Positions 8,071 through 17,766 of a stretch of 64,000 bases of DNA are shown here, piece by piece. The notes under the pieces were generated by a model. That model was given only the letters and a program-made list of their open reading frames with translations. It was not told where the DNA came from and searched no databases. A program made the position numbers and the translations under genes. Every line of letters starts with the position of its first letter. The stretch's first letter is position 1. Source of the stretch: Rhodocaloribacter litoris (GTDB lineage: Bacteria > Bacteroidota > Rhodothermia > Rhodothermales > ISCAR-4553); NCBI RefSeq assembly GCF_011682235.2, contig NZ_CP076718.1:1362827-1426826 (forward strand), given 5' to 3'.

Positions 8071-11000
8071 CTACTTGATGATGGCGAAGGTACCCGTCGT
8101 CTCACCGATCCCCGGTGCTTCGACGTGATAGAGGTAGACGCCGTAGGAAACCGTCAGGCCGTCCTCTGTCTCCAGATCCCATTCGAGGGTACCGTCGAGC
8201 AGGGCCGCCGGCGCCAGCGGATCGTTCACCCCTTCCTCCCGGCGCAACGTGCGCAGGTGCTTGCCGCTGACGGTGAAGATGCGCACGGTGGCCTGCGGCG
8301 GCAGGTTGATGAACTTGATCGCCCGCGGGCCGCGCCCCGTCGTGAACGGGTTGAGCCGCTCGAACCGGTTCGTGACCACGTACGGGTTGGGCACCACCCG
8401 CACGTTCCTGAGCTGCTCGCGGGCCTTCTCCGCATCCACCTTCGGCCCTGCCGTGGTGAACTCGAAGGCGTCGGTCGAGAGGAACGGCTTGCGTGTGACG
8501 ATCCGCGCCTCGTCGCCCTGCTGCGGGTCGCGGCGGTCCCTGAAGACGAAGTTGAGCGAGATGGCCCACGTGATGACCTCCTGCCCGCTCGGGTCGCCCA
8601 CCTTGGGTTCCATCAGGATGATGATGTCGCTCTCGCCGATGGAGGGGTCGGCGCTGAAGGTGGCCGGCTCGGTGGACTCGGCGCCGGTGAAATCCGGGCC
8701 GCTGCGGTCCCAGAAGGCGAACTTGACGGGCACCTCGGTGCCGTCCGGCTCCAGGCGCACCACCTCCACGTTCGTGGGCCGTGCCGGCAGCGAGGTGCGG
8801 CGCGTCACCTGCATCGGCTCGGACATCGTCGTGCCCGGCGCCACGATCCGCACCCGGTAGTCCGCCGGGTTGCGCAGCCCCTTGATCCCCAGCGCCGCCG
8901 ACTGGAACGGGTCGAGCGCGATCGGATAGATCGACGGGTCGTTCCACCCGGACTCGGTCGTGTTCAGCGTGATGAACTTCTCCAGGAAGAACAGCAGGCG
9001 GAAGCCGATGGGGCGGCCCTGGTCGTCGAGCACGGGGAACTCCTCCGTATCCTTGAAGGCCGTCGAGCGGTTCAGGATGACCTCGCCCGTCTCGGCATCG
9101 GTGAGCGTGAAGTTCTTCGTCGTGAGCGTGTCCGGCGTGTTGCTCCGCCCGGCGATGAGGGTGTCCTCGAACGTGATGCGATAGCGCCGGCCGTCCTGGA
9201 TCACCGTCGGGTCGATGATCTCGTAGCCGATGCGGCTGCTGGTGGAGCCCCGCACGCGCTGCAGGTCCACGATGTCGGCCCCCTGAAAACCGGCCACGGG
9301 CGCCGTCGGCCTGACACGCACCACGTTCGGGCCGGTACGGATGGAGCCGTCGGCCAGGCGCTGGATACGGATGGGCGACTCGGTCGGCGAGATGTTGGCG
9401 TTGGGCGCGCCGAAGTCGTAGGCCGTCACGGCATAGAAGTATTCGATGCCGTTCGTGACGGTCGTGTCCACGAAGACGTGGGTGAGGCCGTTGGCGTCCT
9501 CGCCGGGGTCGCGGCGGTTGTCGCCCAGGTAGAACTTGACGCCGTTGACGTCGACCGGGTGGAAGCCTGCGTGTTCGTTGATGAGATCGAACTGGGCGAT
9601 GGGCTTGCGGAAGATCAGGTTGCCGCGCCCGTCGGTGATCTGGAGGGCGTCGAGGAAGGCCGGGTCGGTGGACCGGTAGACGCGGTAGCCCTCGAAGTCG
9701 CGGGCCTCCAGGCCGAGCCCGGCCAGGAACTGGTCGAAGGACTCCTCGGCGGCGCTGTCCCAGTAGAGCGTCACGCGGCCGTCGCCCGGCACAGCGCGGA
9801 CCGTCGGCGTGATGGGGGCCTGGGCGAACTGGTAGTCCTCCAGGTAGGCGTTGAGGGCATTGTCCCGCACGGCCAGCACCGACTCCCGGTCCGAGTTGAT
9901 CTGAATCGAAAGGGAGAAGCGTTCGGTCTGCCCGGCCCTCAGGGGAAAGAGGCCGCTGGAGACGGCCAGGTCGTTCTCACCGGGCGGAGGTCTCTGGGTG
10001 GTGATCGATCCCGGCACCATATAGGTGAAGAAGAGGAAACGGTCCGACCGGGTGTTGAAGTTGAGCGAGCCGGCGGGGAAGATCTGGGCGTTGGTGATGC
10101 CGATCTGGTCGGACTCGGCGACGTCGGTCACGTCGATGTTGCGCTCGCCGGGGAAGCCGGTGCCGGCGCCGCTGGTGGGCACCCCGTCCTGGTCGCCGGG
10201 GTCGCCGGTGAAGGGGACGCCGTCGAGGCCGCTGTCGTCCTGCAGCGGGTTCCAGTCGCCGTCGTTGTCGATGCCGTCGGCGCGGCTCTCGTCGATCATC
10301 TCGTCGATGCCCTCGTCGATGCCCTCGTCCACGGCGCCGTCCCCGTCGTTGTCGAGGCCGTCGGCGTAGCACTTGCCCAGGTCCTCGGGGCCGACGTCGT
10401 AGAGGACGATGTCCGTGCCGGGCACGCGGTAGCGGCGGTACGGGTCGGCGGCAGCCGCATCGACGATCTCCTGTGTGATGACGGGCGAGCCGGGTTCACT
10501 CAGGTAGGGATAGTTCGCCGTCGGGGTCACACACGAGTCGTCGTTATCGATCCCGTCCTTGAAAGGCAGGCCCAGGTCCTCCTCCCCCACCATGACCAGG
10601 TGTACGATGGGCGAGCCGTCGGCCCGCCGCGAGATCGCGTCGTTGCCGGGGTTCGGCGGCCAGCGGCGCCAGACGTCCGGCGTGGCCGCAGCGATCATCT
10701 CCTGCGTGACGACCGGCCCGCCCTGCTCGCCGTCGGCGTCGTTGTCGATGAAGTCCGCATAGCCGACGCCGGCGCTGGAGCCCAGTTCGCCCGAGAACGG
10801 GATGTGGCTGGCGTTCTCGTCGATGAGGCCGTTGCCGTTGTCATCGATGCCGTTGGTGGGATCCTCCCCGGCGAGCATGTCCTGCGAGATGACGGGGCTG
10901 TTGCACTCGCCCACGGCCGGCGTGCAATCGTCCGCCGTCGAGCCGTCGCCGTCGTTGTCGATGCGGTCGACGGCGTTGCCGGGCGTCTCCAGGAACGCGA

Positions 11001-11928
11001 TGGCGGCCTCCCCGACGCGGTCGGAGCCGAAGGGCTCGGTGCCGATGCCGTCGGCGTCGGTCATGAAGGCCACGTCTTCGAGGACGTCGAAGAAGGGGAT
11101 GTCGTCCTGGCTGTCCCCGCCGACGAGGTCGGCCAGCCACATCGTCATGCCCACCTTCTTCAGGTCCTCGGTGCCGTCGTTCTTGACGGCATAGAGCAGG
11201 AAGATGGCGTCGTCGATGAGGATCTGCGTCCAGGCCATCACGCGCGTCTCGACGATGAGGCCGAGGCCCTTGCGCGTCAGGTCGGTCGAGTCGGGGAAGT
11301 AATTCGGATAGCGGTTGTAGTTGTCATCGCCCGCCTTGTAGAAGAATTCCTGATCGGCGTTGAAGACATCCTTTCCAAAGAAGCCGTTCCAGGAGCCGCG
11401 CCAGCCGGGATCCTGCGTGTCGGAGAGCTTGTCGGGCCAGAAGTCGGGCCAGGAGGAGGGTTCGTCGGACTGGGCGATGCCGAGCTCGCGGCCGCCGGGC
11501 TGCACGTACCCCTTGATGGGCTCGAACGTCCAGGATTCGCTCGTGACGGGATCGGAGCGGAAGTCGGAGACGTCCACGATCCAGATCGTCTGGCCGTTGC
11601 GATCGGTCACCTCGGCGCCGACCCAGAGCTGGGAGAGGGCCACGTAGATGCGGTTGGTGTTCTTGGGCCACTCGTAGAAGACGTTGTCGGGCAGGTCGGG
11701 CCCGCCGCCCTCACACTGGGCCGTCTGGTTCCAGTTGGTGATGGCGGCGGCCAGGTTGTTGCCGTCGACGATGTCGCAGCGGCGCTCGTTCGGGTCGACG
11801 CGCTCCTTGCTGGGCACGTGGTTGCGGTCGATGACGCCCTGGGCATGGGCCGTGGCCGGCAGCGCCAGCAGCAGGAGCAGCGCCGGCCACCACCGGATCA
11901 TCGTGGGTCGCGCGGATGGATACGTCAT
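8071..11928 (-). CDS. Giant secreted protein with Ca-binding-like repeats and FlgD/T9SS-like C-terminus
   Basis: 1285 residues with a signal peptide (…PATAHAQG; ATG at 11901 is an alternative start). A WVGAEVTDRNGQTIWIVDV region is followed at about 310-560 by several thrombospondin-type-3/calcium-loop-like segments (RIDNDGDGSTADD, NGIDDNGNGLIDE, GLDNDGDGAVDEG, GIDNDGDWNP). A fibronectin-III-like region around 690-830 follows. The last 90 residues (RIFTVSGKHLRTL, YGVYLYHVEA) resemble the FlgD-Ig/type A CTD fold, though without YPNPF. It lies 26 bases after the TonB receptor gene and 50 bases before the PorV-like gene. No SusD homologue is present, so it may be the surface partner of the receptor. 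Function is inferred from position only. Confidence 0.75.
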   Translation of the reverse strand: MTYPSARPTMIRWWPALLLLLALPATAHAQGVIDRNHVPSKERVDPNERRCDIVDGNNLAAAITNWNQTAQCEGGGPDLPDNVFYEWPKNTNRIYVALSQLWVGAEVTDRNGQTIWIVDVSDFRSDPVTSESWTFEPIKGYVQPGGRELGIAQSDEPSSWPDFWPDKLSDTQDPGWRGSWNGFFGKDVFNADQEFFYKAGDDNYNRYPNYFPDSTDLTRKGLGLIVETRVMAWTQILIDDAIFLLYAVKNDGTEDLKKVGMTMWLADLVGGDSQDDIPFFDVLEDVAFMTDADGIGTEPFGSDRVGEAAIAFLETPGNAVDRIDNDGDGSTADDCTPAVGECNSPVISQDMLAGEDPTNGIDDNGNGLIDENASHIPFSGELGSSAGVGYADFIDNDADGEQGGPVVTQEMIAAATPDVWRRWPPNPGNDAISRRADGSPIVHLVMVGEEDLGLPFKDGIDNDDSCVTPTANYPYLSEPGSPVITQEIVDAAAADPYRRYRVPGTDIVLYDVGPEDLGKCYADGLDNDGDGAVDEGIDEGIDEMIDESRADGIDNDGDWNPLQDDSGLDGVPFTGDPGDQDGVPTSGAGTGFPGERNIDVTDVAESDQIGITNAQIFPAGSLNFNTRSDRFLFFTYMVPGSITTQRPPPGENDLAVSSGLFPLRAGQTERFSLSIQINSDRESVLAVRDNALNAYLEDYQFAQAPITPTVRAVPGDGRVTLYWDSAAEESFDQFLAGLGLEARDFEGYRVYRSTDPAFLDALQITDGRGNLIFRKPIAQFDLINEHAGFHPVDVNGVKFYLGDNRRDPGEDANGLTHVFVDTTVTNGIEYFYAVTAYDFGAPNANISPTESPIRIQRLADGSIRTGPNVVRVRPTAPVAGFQGADIVDLQRVRGSTSSRIGYEIIDPTVIQDGRRYRITFEDTLIAGRSNTPDTLTTKNFTLTDAETGEVILNRSTAFKDTEEFPVLDDQGRPIGFRLLFFLEKFITLNTTESGWNDPSIYPIALDPFQSAALGIKGLRNPADYRVRIVAPGTTMSEPMQVTRRTSLPARPTNVEVVRLEPDGTEVPVKFAFWDRSGPDFTGAESTEPATFSADPSIGESDIIILMEPKVGDPSGQEVITWAISLNFVFRDRRDPQQGDEARIVTRKPFLSTDAFEFTTAGPKVDAEKAREQLRNVRVVPNPYVVTNRFERLNPFTTGRGPRAIKFINLPPQATVRIFTVSGKHLRTLRREEGVNDPLAPAALLDGTLEWDLETEDGLTVSYGVYLYHVEAPGIGETTGTFAIIK

Positions 11929-11954
11929 GGAAGTCTATCGCACTCGTCGGATGC

Positions 11955-14813
11955 TCAGAAGTCGAAGCCGATGCCGGCCTGGATGCGGCGCGGCTCGCGG
12001 TAGAAGTCGGGCCGGACGAAGTAGCCCGGGTCGAACGAACCCGTCTGGAACTGGGTGACGGTCACGTCCGGCTTGCCGGTGTCGGCGAAGACGGCCTGCA
12101 CGTTGCGGGTGTCGAGCAGGTTGAAGACTTCGACGAAGAGCCGGGGCCGGACGACGCCCAGGTCGAACGTCTTCTGGAAGTTGAGATCGAGTTCGAACGT
12201 CCACGGCATGCGGCGCGAGTTGGTCGGAAACTCGGGCGGCACGTCGTTGCCGAAGAGGGCCGCCTCGGGGAAGAAGGGGGTGTAGGGGAAGCCCGACTCG
12301 AGCCGGAAGCGCAGCGCCCCGCCCCAGTTCTCCCGCCCGTAGTAGATGGCCCCGGCCACCTTGTGCCGCTGGTCCCAGTTCAGCGGCAGCAATTGCAGCG
12401 ACGGCTCCTGGTTGTTGCGCAGCGCGATCAGCTCGTCAGCCGGGTTCGAGTTCGACCCTTCGACCACCTGAAACGTGTAGTTGATGTCGAAGCCGTAGTG
12501 ATCCCGGAAGTGGCGCTTGAACGTCAGCGTCACGCCGCGCGTGTTGGCATAGTCGCGGTTGGTGAAGATGGTGTAGTTGACGCCGGGCCGGGCCGTCTGC
12601 AGGATGACCGATGTGGAGACCCAGTTGCGGATGTCGCGGTTGTAGGCCGTCACGTCCACGACGAAGTCGCCCAGGCCCTGCCGGAAGCCCAGCTCGTACA
12701 TGGTCGTCTTCTGCGGCTCCAGGTCCGGGTTGCCGAACGGCCCGTACGTCCCCGTCGTGCCGCCGACCTTGTAGCCGAACTGGTCGAACAGGTTGACGAA
12801 AGAAGGGATCTGGAAGAAGATGCCGTAGGAGAAGTGCACCACGCCCTGCTCGGTGATCGGGTAGGCGATGCCCAGGCGCGGCGAGAGCTGCGTCTTGGGC
12901 GAGGTGCTCGTCCACCAGTACGCCTGTCGCTCTTCGAGGCTGACGCGGTTGTCGTCCCGCTCCTCGTCCTTGGTGATCTTGCCGTCGCCGTTGAGGTCGT
13001 GGAACCGGTTCTCCAGCTTGAGCGGGTTGAAGATGTTCGGGTCGGAGGGGTCGGCCGGGATGCGGGAGCGGGCATCGAAGTAGTCGAAGCGCAGGCCGGC
13101 GTTCACGATGAAGCTTTCCAGTTCGATCTTGTCCTGCACGTAGGCGCTGAGGGTGATCGGGCTGGCGCCTTCGAAGCTGTTGAACGCGGGGGAATCCTGT
13201 GGCGGGATGGCCGGTTCGAAGGGTTCTTTGCGGCTGCCGTCCTCGTTCGTGGCGGGGATCAGGCCGAAGCCCGTGGCCCGCATGTCGTCCACTTTGACCT
13301 GGAAGCCGGTCTTGACCAGGTGGTGGCTGCCGAGCTGGGTGGAGAGGTCGCCCTTGAGCAGGTAGGTGCGCGTGGCGCGCTCGAAGCGCCCCAGGTCGGT
13401 GCCGCCCCGGGCAAAGCGGTTGGCGCCGGTGACGACCGGCACGTAGTCGCCCGAGCCGGGGACGAGTTCCAGCGAGTCGGGCGGGCTGATGAGGAAGTCG
13501 TTGTAGCGCGGGTCGAAGGGATCTTCGAACGTCCAGCGCTGCACCTTGCGGTAGAAGGTGGCAACGTCGAGCGTGTAGAAGGCGGTGGCGCTGAGCAGGT
13601 GGGTCAGCTTCAGCTTGAGATCGTAGCCGCGGTCGGTGGTGGTGGCGCGGCCGTCGGGCGCCCAGCGCCAGAAGTGGCCCCCGTCGCGTCCCTCGGAGAA
13701 GGAACCCAGGCCGATGACGTTGAGGATCAGGCTGTTGGTCAGGCGCAGGCGCAGGTTCCCCTGCACGCTCGTCTTCTCGAAGGTGTTCAGCGGCACGAGG
13801 GCCGAGTCGCCGGCCGTGCCGTCCATGTTGAACAGGCGCGCCCCGTAGAGCCAGCCGTCGTTTTTGAAGTAGCGGCCGAGGAGGAACAGCGTGGCGCGGT
13901 CCGAGGCGATCGGCCCTTCGAGCGAGAGACGGGCGTTGTAGAAATGGGCCGGATCGACGGGCAGGTAGGAGTACGGATCGACGTCGCGGTACTGCACACC
14001 GGCCGACGTGAACCGTTCGATGTCGGTGCCGCGCAGGAACGCCTCACCGCCCTCGCCCGAGACCAGGTAACTGCCCGTGAAGACCTCGGCCGAACCGCCG
14101 AAACGGTCGCTGCGCCCTTCCTTCGTCACCACGTTGATGACGCCGGACATGGCGTTGCCGTACTCGGCGTTGAAGGTGCCGGAGATGACCTGCAGCTCCT
14201 GGATGCCGTCGTTCTCCACCTGGATGGCGGCCGAGCCGTCGTAGCTGTCGGTTACGGGCACACCATCGACCATGTACGTGATCTCGCTGGAACGGCCGCC
14301 GCGGATGTGGATGCCCTCGCGCATGGTGACGCCGGCCTGCACGTCGAGCAGCTGGCTCAGCTCGTTGACGGGCAACCGCTCGATCGTCTCACTCGTGACG
14401 CGGGCCTCGGAGCTGGTCACATCCTTCCGCACCGTCACCGCCTCGGCCGTCACGACGATCTCCTCACCCTGGATGATCTCCTGCGGCAGGGCAAAATCCA
14501 CCGTTGTGGTCAGGTCCAGGTTGACCGTCACGCCGGTCTTGCGCTGGGTGGTATAGCCGATGAAGGAAGCCACGACGGTGTAGGTACCGGGCCGCACCCC
14601 GATGATGATGTACTCGCCGTCGATGTTGGTGGCCGTGCCCTGTGTGGTGCCCTCGATCACCACGTTCACCCCGGGCAACGGCTCGCCGGTGGTGGCGTCG
14701 GTGACGCGCCCGGCAATCTTGCCGGTCTGGGCGAAGGCGCCGGTGGCCGTCAGGCTCACGAGGCCCATCCACAACAGGGTCGGGAAGCTGCGCATGAAGG
14801 TGCCGGATTTCAT
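11955..14813 (-). CDS. SusC/Oar-like TonB-dependent receptor
   Basis: 952 residues. A signal peptide is followed by a carboxypeptidase-regulatory-like domain (GKIAGRVTDATTGEPLPGVN, about 31-115), a plug domain (RLPVNELSQLLDVQAGV; GGRSSEITYMVDGVPV; GNAMSGVINVVTKEG, about 130-240) and a long C-terminal barrel ending in Phe (IQAGIGFDF). It would import a ligand across the outer membrane using TonB energy; the flanking amylase, starch-binding protein and LacI regulator suggest maltodextrins. It is tightly spaced with the foldase gene (15 bases) and the giant secreted protein (26 bases), indicating an operon. Confidence 0.9.
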   Translation of the reverse strand: MKSGTFMRSFPTLLWMGLVSLTATGAFAQTGKIAGRVTDATTGEPLPGVNVVIEGTTQGTATNIDGEYIIIGVRPGTYTVVASFIGYTTQRKTGVTVNLDLTTTVDFALPQEIIQGEEIVVTAEAVTVRKDVTSSEARVTSETIERLPVNELSQLLDVQAGVTMREGIHIRGGRSSEITYMVDGVPVTDSYDGSAAIQVENDGIQELQVISGTFNAEYGNAMSGVINVVTKEGRSDRFGGSAEVFTGSYLVSGEGGEAFLRGTDIERFTSAGVQYRDVDPYSYLPVDPAHFYNARLSLEGPIASDRATLFLLGRYFKNDGWLYGARLFNMDGTAGDSALVPLNTFEKTSVQGNLRLRLTNSLILNVIGLGSFSEGRDGGHFWRWAPDGRATTTDRGYDLKLKLTHLLSATAFYTLDVATFYRKVQRWTFEDPFDPRYNDFLISPPDSLELVPGSGDYVPVVTGANRFARGGTDLGRFERATRTYLLKGDLSTQLGSHHLVKTGFQVKVDDMRATGFGLIPATNEDGSRKEPFEPAIPPQDSPAFNSFEGASPITLSAYVQDKIELESFIVNAGLRFDYFDARSRIPADPSDPNIFNPLKLENRFHDLNGDGKITKDEERDDNRVSLEERQAYWWTSTSPKTQLSPRLGIAYPITEQGVVHFSYGIFFQIPSFVNLFDQFGYKVGGTTGTYGPFGNPDLEPQKTTMYELGFRQGLGDFVVDVTAYNRDIRNWVSTSVILQTARPGVNYTIFTNRDYANTRGVTLTFKRHFRDHYGFDINYTFQVVEGSNSNPADELIALRNNQEPSLQLLPLNWDQRHKVAGAIYYGRENWGGALRFRLESGFPYTPFFPEAALFGNDVPPEFPTNSRRMPWTFELDLNFQKTFDLGVVRPRLFVEVFNLLDTRNVQAVFADTGKPDVTVTQFQTGSFDPGYFVRPDFYREPRRIQAGIGFDF

Positions 14814-14828
14814 CTTTCCAGGAGAAGG

Positions 14829-16505
14829 TCAGGAAGTCTTCTTTGCATCGAGCGCTGCCGCCAGCCGGGCCGCCGCCTCGCGATGCACCTGCACGTCGTA
14901 CCGGGTCCGGAGGCGGTCGGCATGCTCCCGAAAGCGTTTCATCTCGAAATGCTCGCGGAGTTGCCGCTCGATCTCGGCGCGCGCTTCCTCGAACGGGGCG
15001 GGGCGAGCTGGCTGCCGGTCACCGATCTCCAGCAAAACGTACCGTCCTTTCACCTCGATCGGGCCGAGGACGGCACCGGGAGCGGCCTCGAACACCTTCG
15101 GGCCGAGCACGCCGAGCTGGTCCCGGGTCACATAGCCCAGGTCCCCCCCGGTGGCGTCGGCGCCGGGCCGGAGGGAATACCGCCGGGCCAGGTCCTCGAA
15201 GCGCGTCCTCCCGAGCCGGACCCGGAGCGACTCGGCCTCGGCCTTCGTCGCCACGAGGATCTCCCGGACCCGGACCCGCTCGGGAACCACGAAGGCGTCG
15301 CGGTAGGCTTCGTAATGTGCCCGGAGCGTGTCCTCGGGCACCACGGTGCCGGCCACGATGCGGGTGAAGGCCTGCTCCCAGATCCACTCGTCGAGGGCCC
15401 GGCGAAGCGCTTCCCTGAATTCGGGCAGGTCGTCGAGCCCGGCCGCCTCTGCCTGCTCGATCATCGCCTCCTGCACGGCCAGTCCCCGGACGAAGTCTTC
15501 CATCTCGGCCCGTGTGTCGATCGCGGCGCGGCGGGCCGCCCCGGTAAAGCGGGCCCGCTCGCGGAAGTCCGCCACGGTCCAGGTCCGGCGGCTGTCCAAC
15601 GGGCCGAAGGAGACCAGAGGAGCCTCCAGGAAGGCCGCCGCGGTCTCGTCGTCGGTGATCCCGGCCCGGCCCGCCGCCTGATCCACGAGGTGCGAGAAAG
15701 CCGGTTCATGGAACGTGACCGCCAGCGCTGCGGCCGCATGGCGCACGTAGGCCGAGCGTGCCTGCGCCCGCTTCCGGCGGAGCACATAGGCCTCCAGCCG
15801 GTCCTTCTTCGCCGCGAACTCGGTCTCGGTCAGGATCGGCTTCGTGAAACGATCCTCCACCCGGATGATGGAATAGCCGTAGGCCGTCCGGACGGGTGCA
15901 GAGATTTCGCCGGGCCGGAGGGCGAAAGCGGCCTCCTCGAAGGCCGGATCCATCTCGTCGAAGGAGAAGTAGCCGAGGTCGCCGCCGCTTCGGGCCAGTG
16001 TGGTGTCGGCGAAGACCTCGCGGGCCAGCGTCTCGAACGATTCGCCGGCCTGCAGGCGGGCATAGAGGGCTTCGGCCGTTTCACGGGTCGGTGCATACAG
16101 ATGCCGGGCCCGGAGCTGCGTGTTCATGCGGACGAACACCTCGGCCAGCTCCGCCTCCGTGACGCGGATCGTATCGAAGAGCACCCGGTCGGCAAAGGCT
16201 TCGACGAGCAGCTTGCGACGGGCTTTCTCACGGAAGAAGCGGAAGCCCTCCTCCTGCTCGATGCCCGCGTCGCGGGCCTCCCGTACGACGAGCTTCGTGG
16301 TGATGAGGCGCTGCAGAAACCCGTCGCGCAGGCGGGCATCGTCTTTCAGCCCGGTCTGGAGCAGGTAGTCGACGTATGCCGTCCGGAACGTTTCGGCGGA
16401 CACCGGCTCGCCGGCCACGGTGAGCAGCGGCGTTTGCCGGGCTTCTCCACAGCCGGGCAGCCACGGAAAAAGCAGAACGAACAGCAACAGAGACGTGCGG
16501 TACAT
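14829..16505 (-). CDS. Lipoprotein peptidyl-prolyl isomerase (SurA/PrsA-like, two parvulin domains)
   Basis: About 558 residues from ATG 16505, chosen because MYRTSLLLFVLLFPWLPGC gives a clean lipoprotein signal; an ATG at 16520 is possible. A SurA-N-like helical part (about 30-115) is followed by one parvulin domain (LRARHLYAPTRETAEALYA … SGGDLGYFSFDEMDPAFEE) and a second (VRVREILVATKAEAESLR … TGGDLGYVTRDQLG). It is probably a periplasmic chaperone assisting outer-membrane insertion. It abuts the LacI gene and precedes the TonB receptor, suggesting a foldase dedicated to this locus. Confidence 0.85.
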   Translation of the reverse strand: MYRTSLLLFVLLFPWLPGCGEARQTPLLTVAGEPVSAETFRTAYVDYLLQTGLKDDARLRDGFLQRLITTKLVVREARDAGIEQEEGFRFFREKARRKLLVEAFADRVLFDTIRVTEAELAEVFVRMNTQLRARHLYAPTRETAEALYARLQAGESFETLAREVFADTTLARSGGDLGYFSFDEMDPAFEEAAFALRPGEISAPVRTAYGYSIIRVEDRFTKPILTETEFAAKKDRLEAYVLRRKRAQARSAYVRHAAAALAVTFHEPAFSHLVDQAAGRAGITDDETAAAFLEAPLVSFGPLDSRRTWTVADFRERARFTGAARRAAIDTRAEMEDFVRGLAVQEAMIEQAEAAGLDDLPEFREALRRALDEWIWEQAFTRIVAGTVVPEDTLRAHYEAYRDAFVVPERVRVREILVATKAEAESLRVRLGRTRFEDLARRYSLRPGADATGGDLGYVTRDQLGVLGPKVFEAAPGAVLGPIEVKGRYVLLEIGDRQPARPAPFEEARAEIERQLREHFEMKRFREHADRLRTRYDVQVHREAAARLAAALDAKKTS

Positions 16506-16520
16506 GACGGATCTCCGCAT

Positions 16521-17558
16521 TCACCGGTCCGACATCCCGGATACCTCACGGACCGCCCGGCTACGGCAGGTGCGCCGTACCACCAGGCGGGGCGAAAACA
16601 CGGTATGCGACACCGAGCGCTCGGGATGCTTCAGGCGGGAAAGCAGCTTCTCGATGGCAATACGGCCCATTTCGTACATGGGCTGGCGCAGCGTGGTCAG
16701 CCCCACGTATTTGCTGACCACGATATCGTCGAAACCGACGAGACCCATGTCCCTCGGAACCTGCAACCCGGCTTCCTGCAGGGCTTTCAGGGCACCGAGC
16801 GCCTGGATGTCGGAGGCCACGAAGACGGCATCCGGTCGTTCGTCTCGTTCCAGGAGTTGCCTCATCGCCTCGTAGCCGGCCTCTTCCACGAACCCGTAGG
16901 GCTTCCGGCCACTGGCCGCGATGAGGGCCGGATCGACGGACCGCCCCGCCTCTCGCAGGGCCTGTTCGTAGCCCTGGCGGCGTTGCACCGCCGGCGGGGG
17001 CTCCGGCGCGACGGTGATGTGGGCAATGCGTTCATAGCCCAGGTCGATCAGATACCGCGTGGCCATGTAGCCGCCCTTGACGTTGTCCACCGAGACCGAG
17101 TCGAAGTCCGGGTCGGCCGCGTCGACGAGGACGATGCTGCCCCGGGCGCTTTTGAGGCGGTTGCGGTACGCCTCCGTCAGCGGTGTCGAAAGCAGGAGCA
17201 GGCCATCGGCCCGGCCTTTCTGCAGGGCCCGCTCGAGCTGGCTGTCGATCTCCTGGGGCGAGGGAGCCGCATAGAGCAGCAGGTCGAAGTCACTCTCGGC
17301 CACGGCGTCCTGCATCCCCCGGATCACTTCCATGTAGAAGAAGTTCGACAGGACCGGGATGACGGCGGCAATGAGGTGGGTTTTGCGCCGGGCCAGGCTC
17401 TGTGCCGAGACGTGGGGCTGATAGCCCAGCTCCGCCGCCACACGAAGCACCCGGCGGCGGGTGGCCTCCGAAACCCGCGTGTGGTTGTTGAACACCCGCG
17501 ACACCGTCGCAATGGAAACCCCGGCCTGCTCGGCGATATCGTAGATGGTGACGCCCAA
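16521..17558 (-). CDS. LacI-family transcriptional repressor of the glucan locus
   Basis: The start is read as TTG at 17558, preceded by GGAGGG at an optimal distance. This gives MGVTIYDIAEQAGVSIATVS, the standard LacI helix-turn-helix; a longer reading would run through the promoter. 345 residues: HTH (1-22) with hinge helix (HVSAQSLARRKT), then a periplasmic-binding-protein-like sensor domain (LIAAVIPVLSNFFYMEVIRG … VFVASDIQALGALKALQEAG … GLVGFDDI … LTTLRQPMYEMG). It heads the starch cluster on the same strand and has a LacI-type operator directly in front, implying autoregulation together with the cluster. The effector is probably a maltooligosaccharide, by context. Confidence 0.92.
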   Translation of the reverse strand: MGVTIYDIAEQAGVSIATVSRVFNNHTRVSEATRRRVLRVAAELGYQPHVSAQSLARRKTHLIAAVIPVLSNFFYMEVIRGMQDAVAESDFDLLLYAAPSPQEIDSQLERALQKGRADGLLLLSTPLTEAYRNRLKSARGSIVLVDAADPDFDSVSVDNVKGGYMATRYLIDLGYERIAHITVAPEPPPAVQRRQGYEQALREAGRSVDPALIAASGRKPYGFVEEAGYEAMRQLLERDERPDAVFVASDIQALGALKALQEAGLQVPRDMGLVGFDDIVVSKYVGLTTLRQPMYEMGRIAIEKLLSRLKHPERSVSHTVFSPRLVVRRTCRSRAVREVSGMSDR

Positions 17559-17573
17559 ATCGTCCCTCCGTAT

Positions 17574-17585
17574 GTAAGCGCTTAC
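17574..17585. promoter_or_regulatory. LacI-type operator GTAAGCGCTTAC
   Basis: A perfect 12-base palindrome with the central CG typical of LacI/GalR half-sites. It lies between the promoter and the start of the repressor gene, 5 bases downstream of the -10 hexamer, so a bound repressor would cover the transcription start. An 11/12 match is at 21368-21379 before glgP. Confidence 0.85.
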
Positions 17586-17589
17586 CAAA

Positions 17590-17618
17590 ATACTAAGAAA
17601 AGAACGGCTCCACGTCAA
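17590..17618 (-). promoter_or_regulatory. Promoter of the lacI-starch cluster (TTGACG-N17-TAGTAT)
   Basis: On the minus strand TTGACG (17613-17618) and TAGTAT (17590-17595) are 17 bases apart. Transcription should start near 17580, inside the operator. Confidence 0.7.
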
Positions 17619-17766
17619 GCCTTTCTGGCAGGTAATAATTCGTTCTCCCGTTTTTTAGTCTCTCGCCGTGAAAGCGCTACAATTCCCTTTCAACCCGATG
17701 AGGAAAAAAAGTGCGACCCGGGCGTACTGGTACCCCCGTTCTCGCGCAACGAAGGCACGCATTCCG

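Noticed and set aside
8044-12003. A 1319-codon plus-strand frame opposite the giant secreted protein
   Set aside because: Shadow of a gene with a signal peptide and repeated DNDGDG loops; low-complexity translation.
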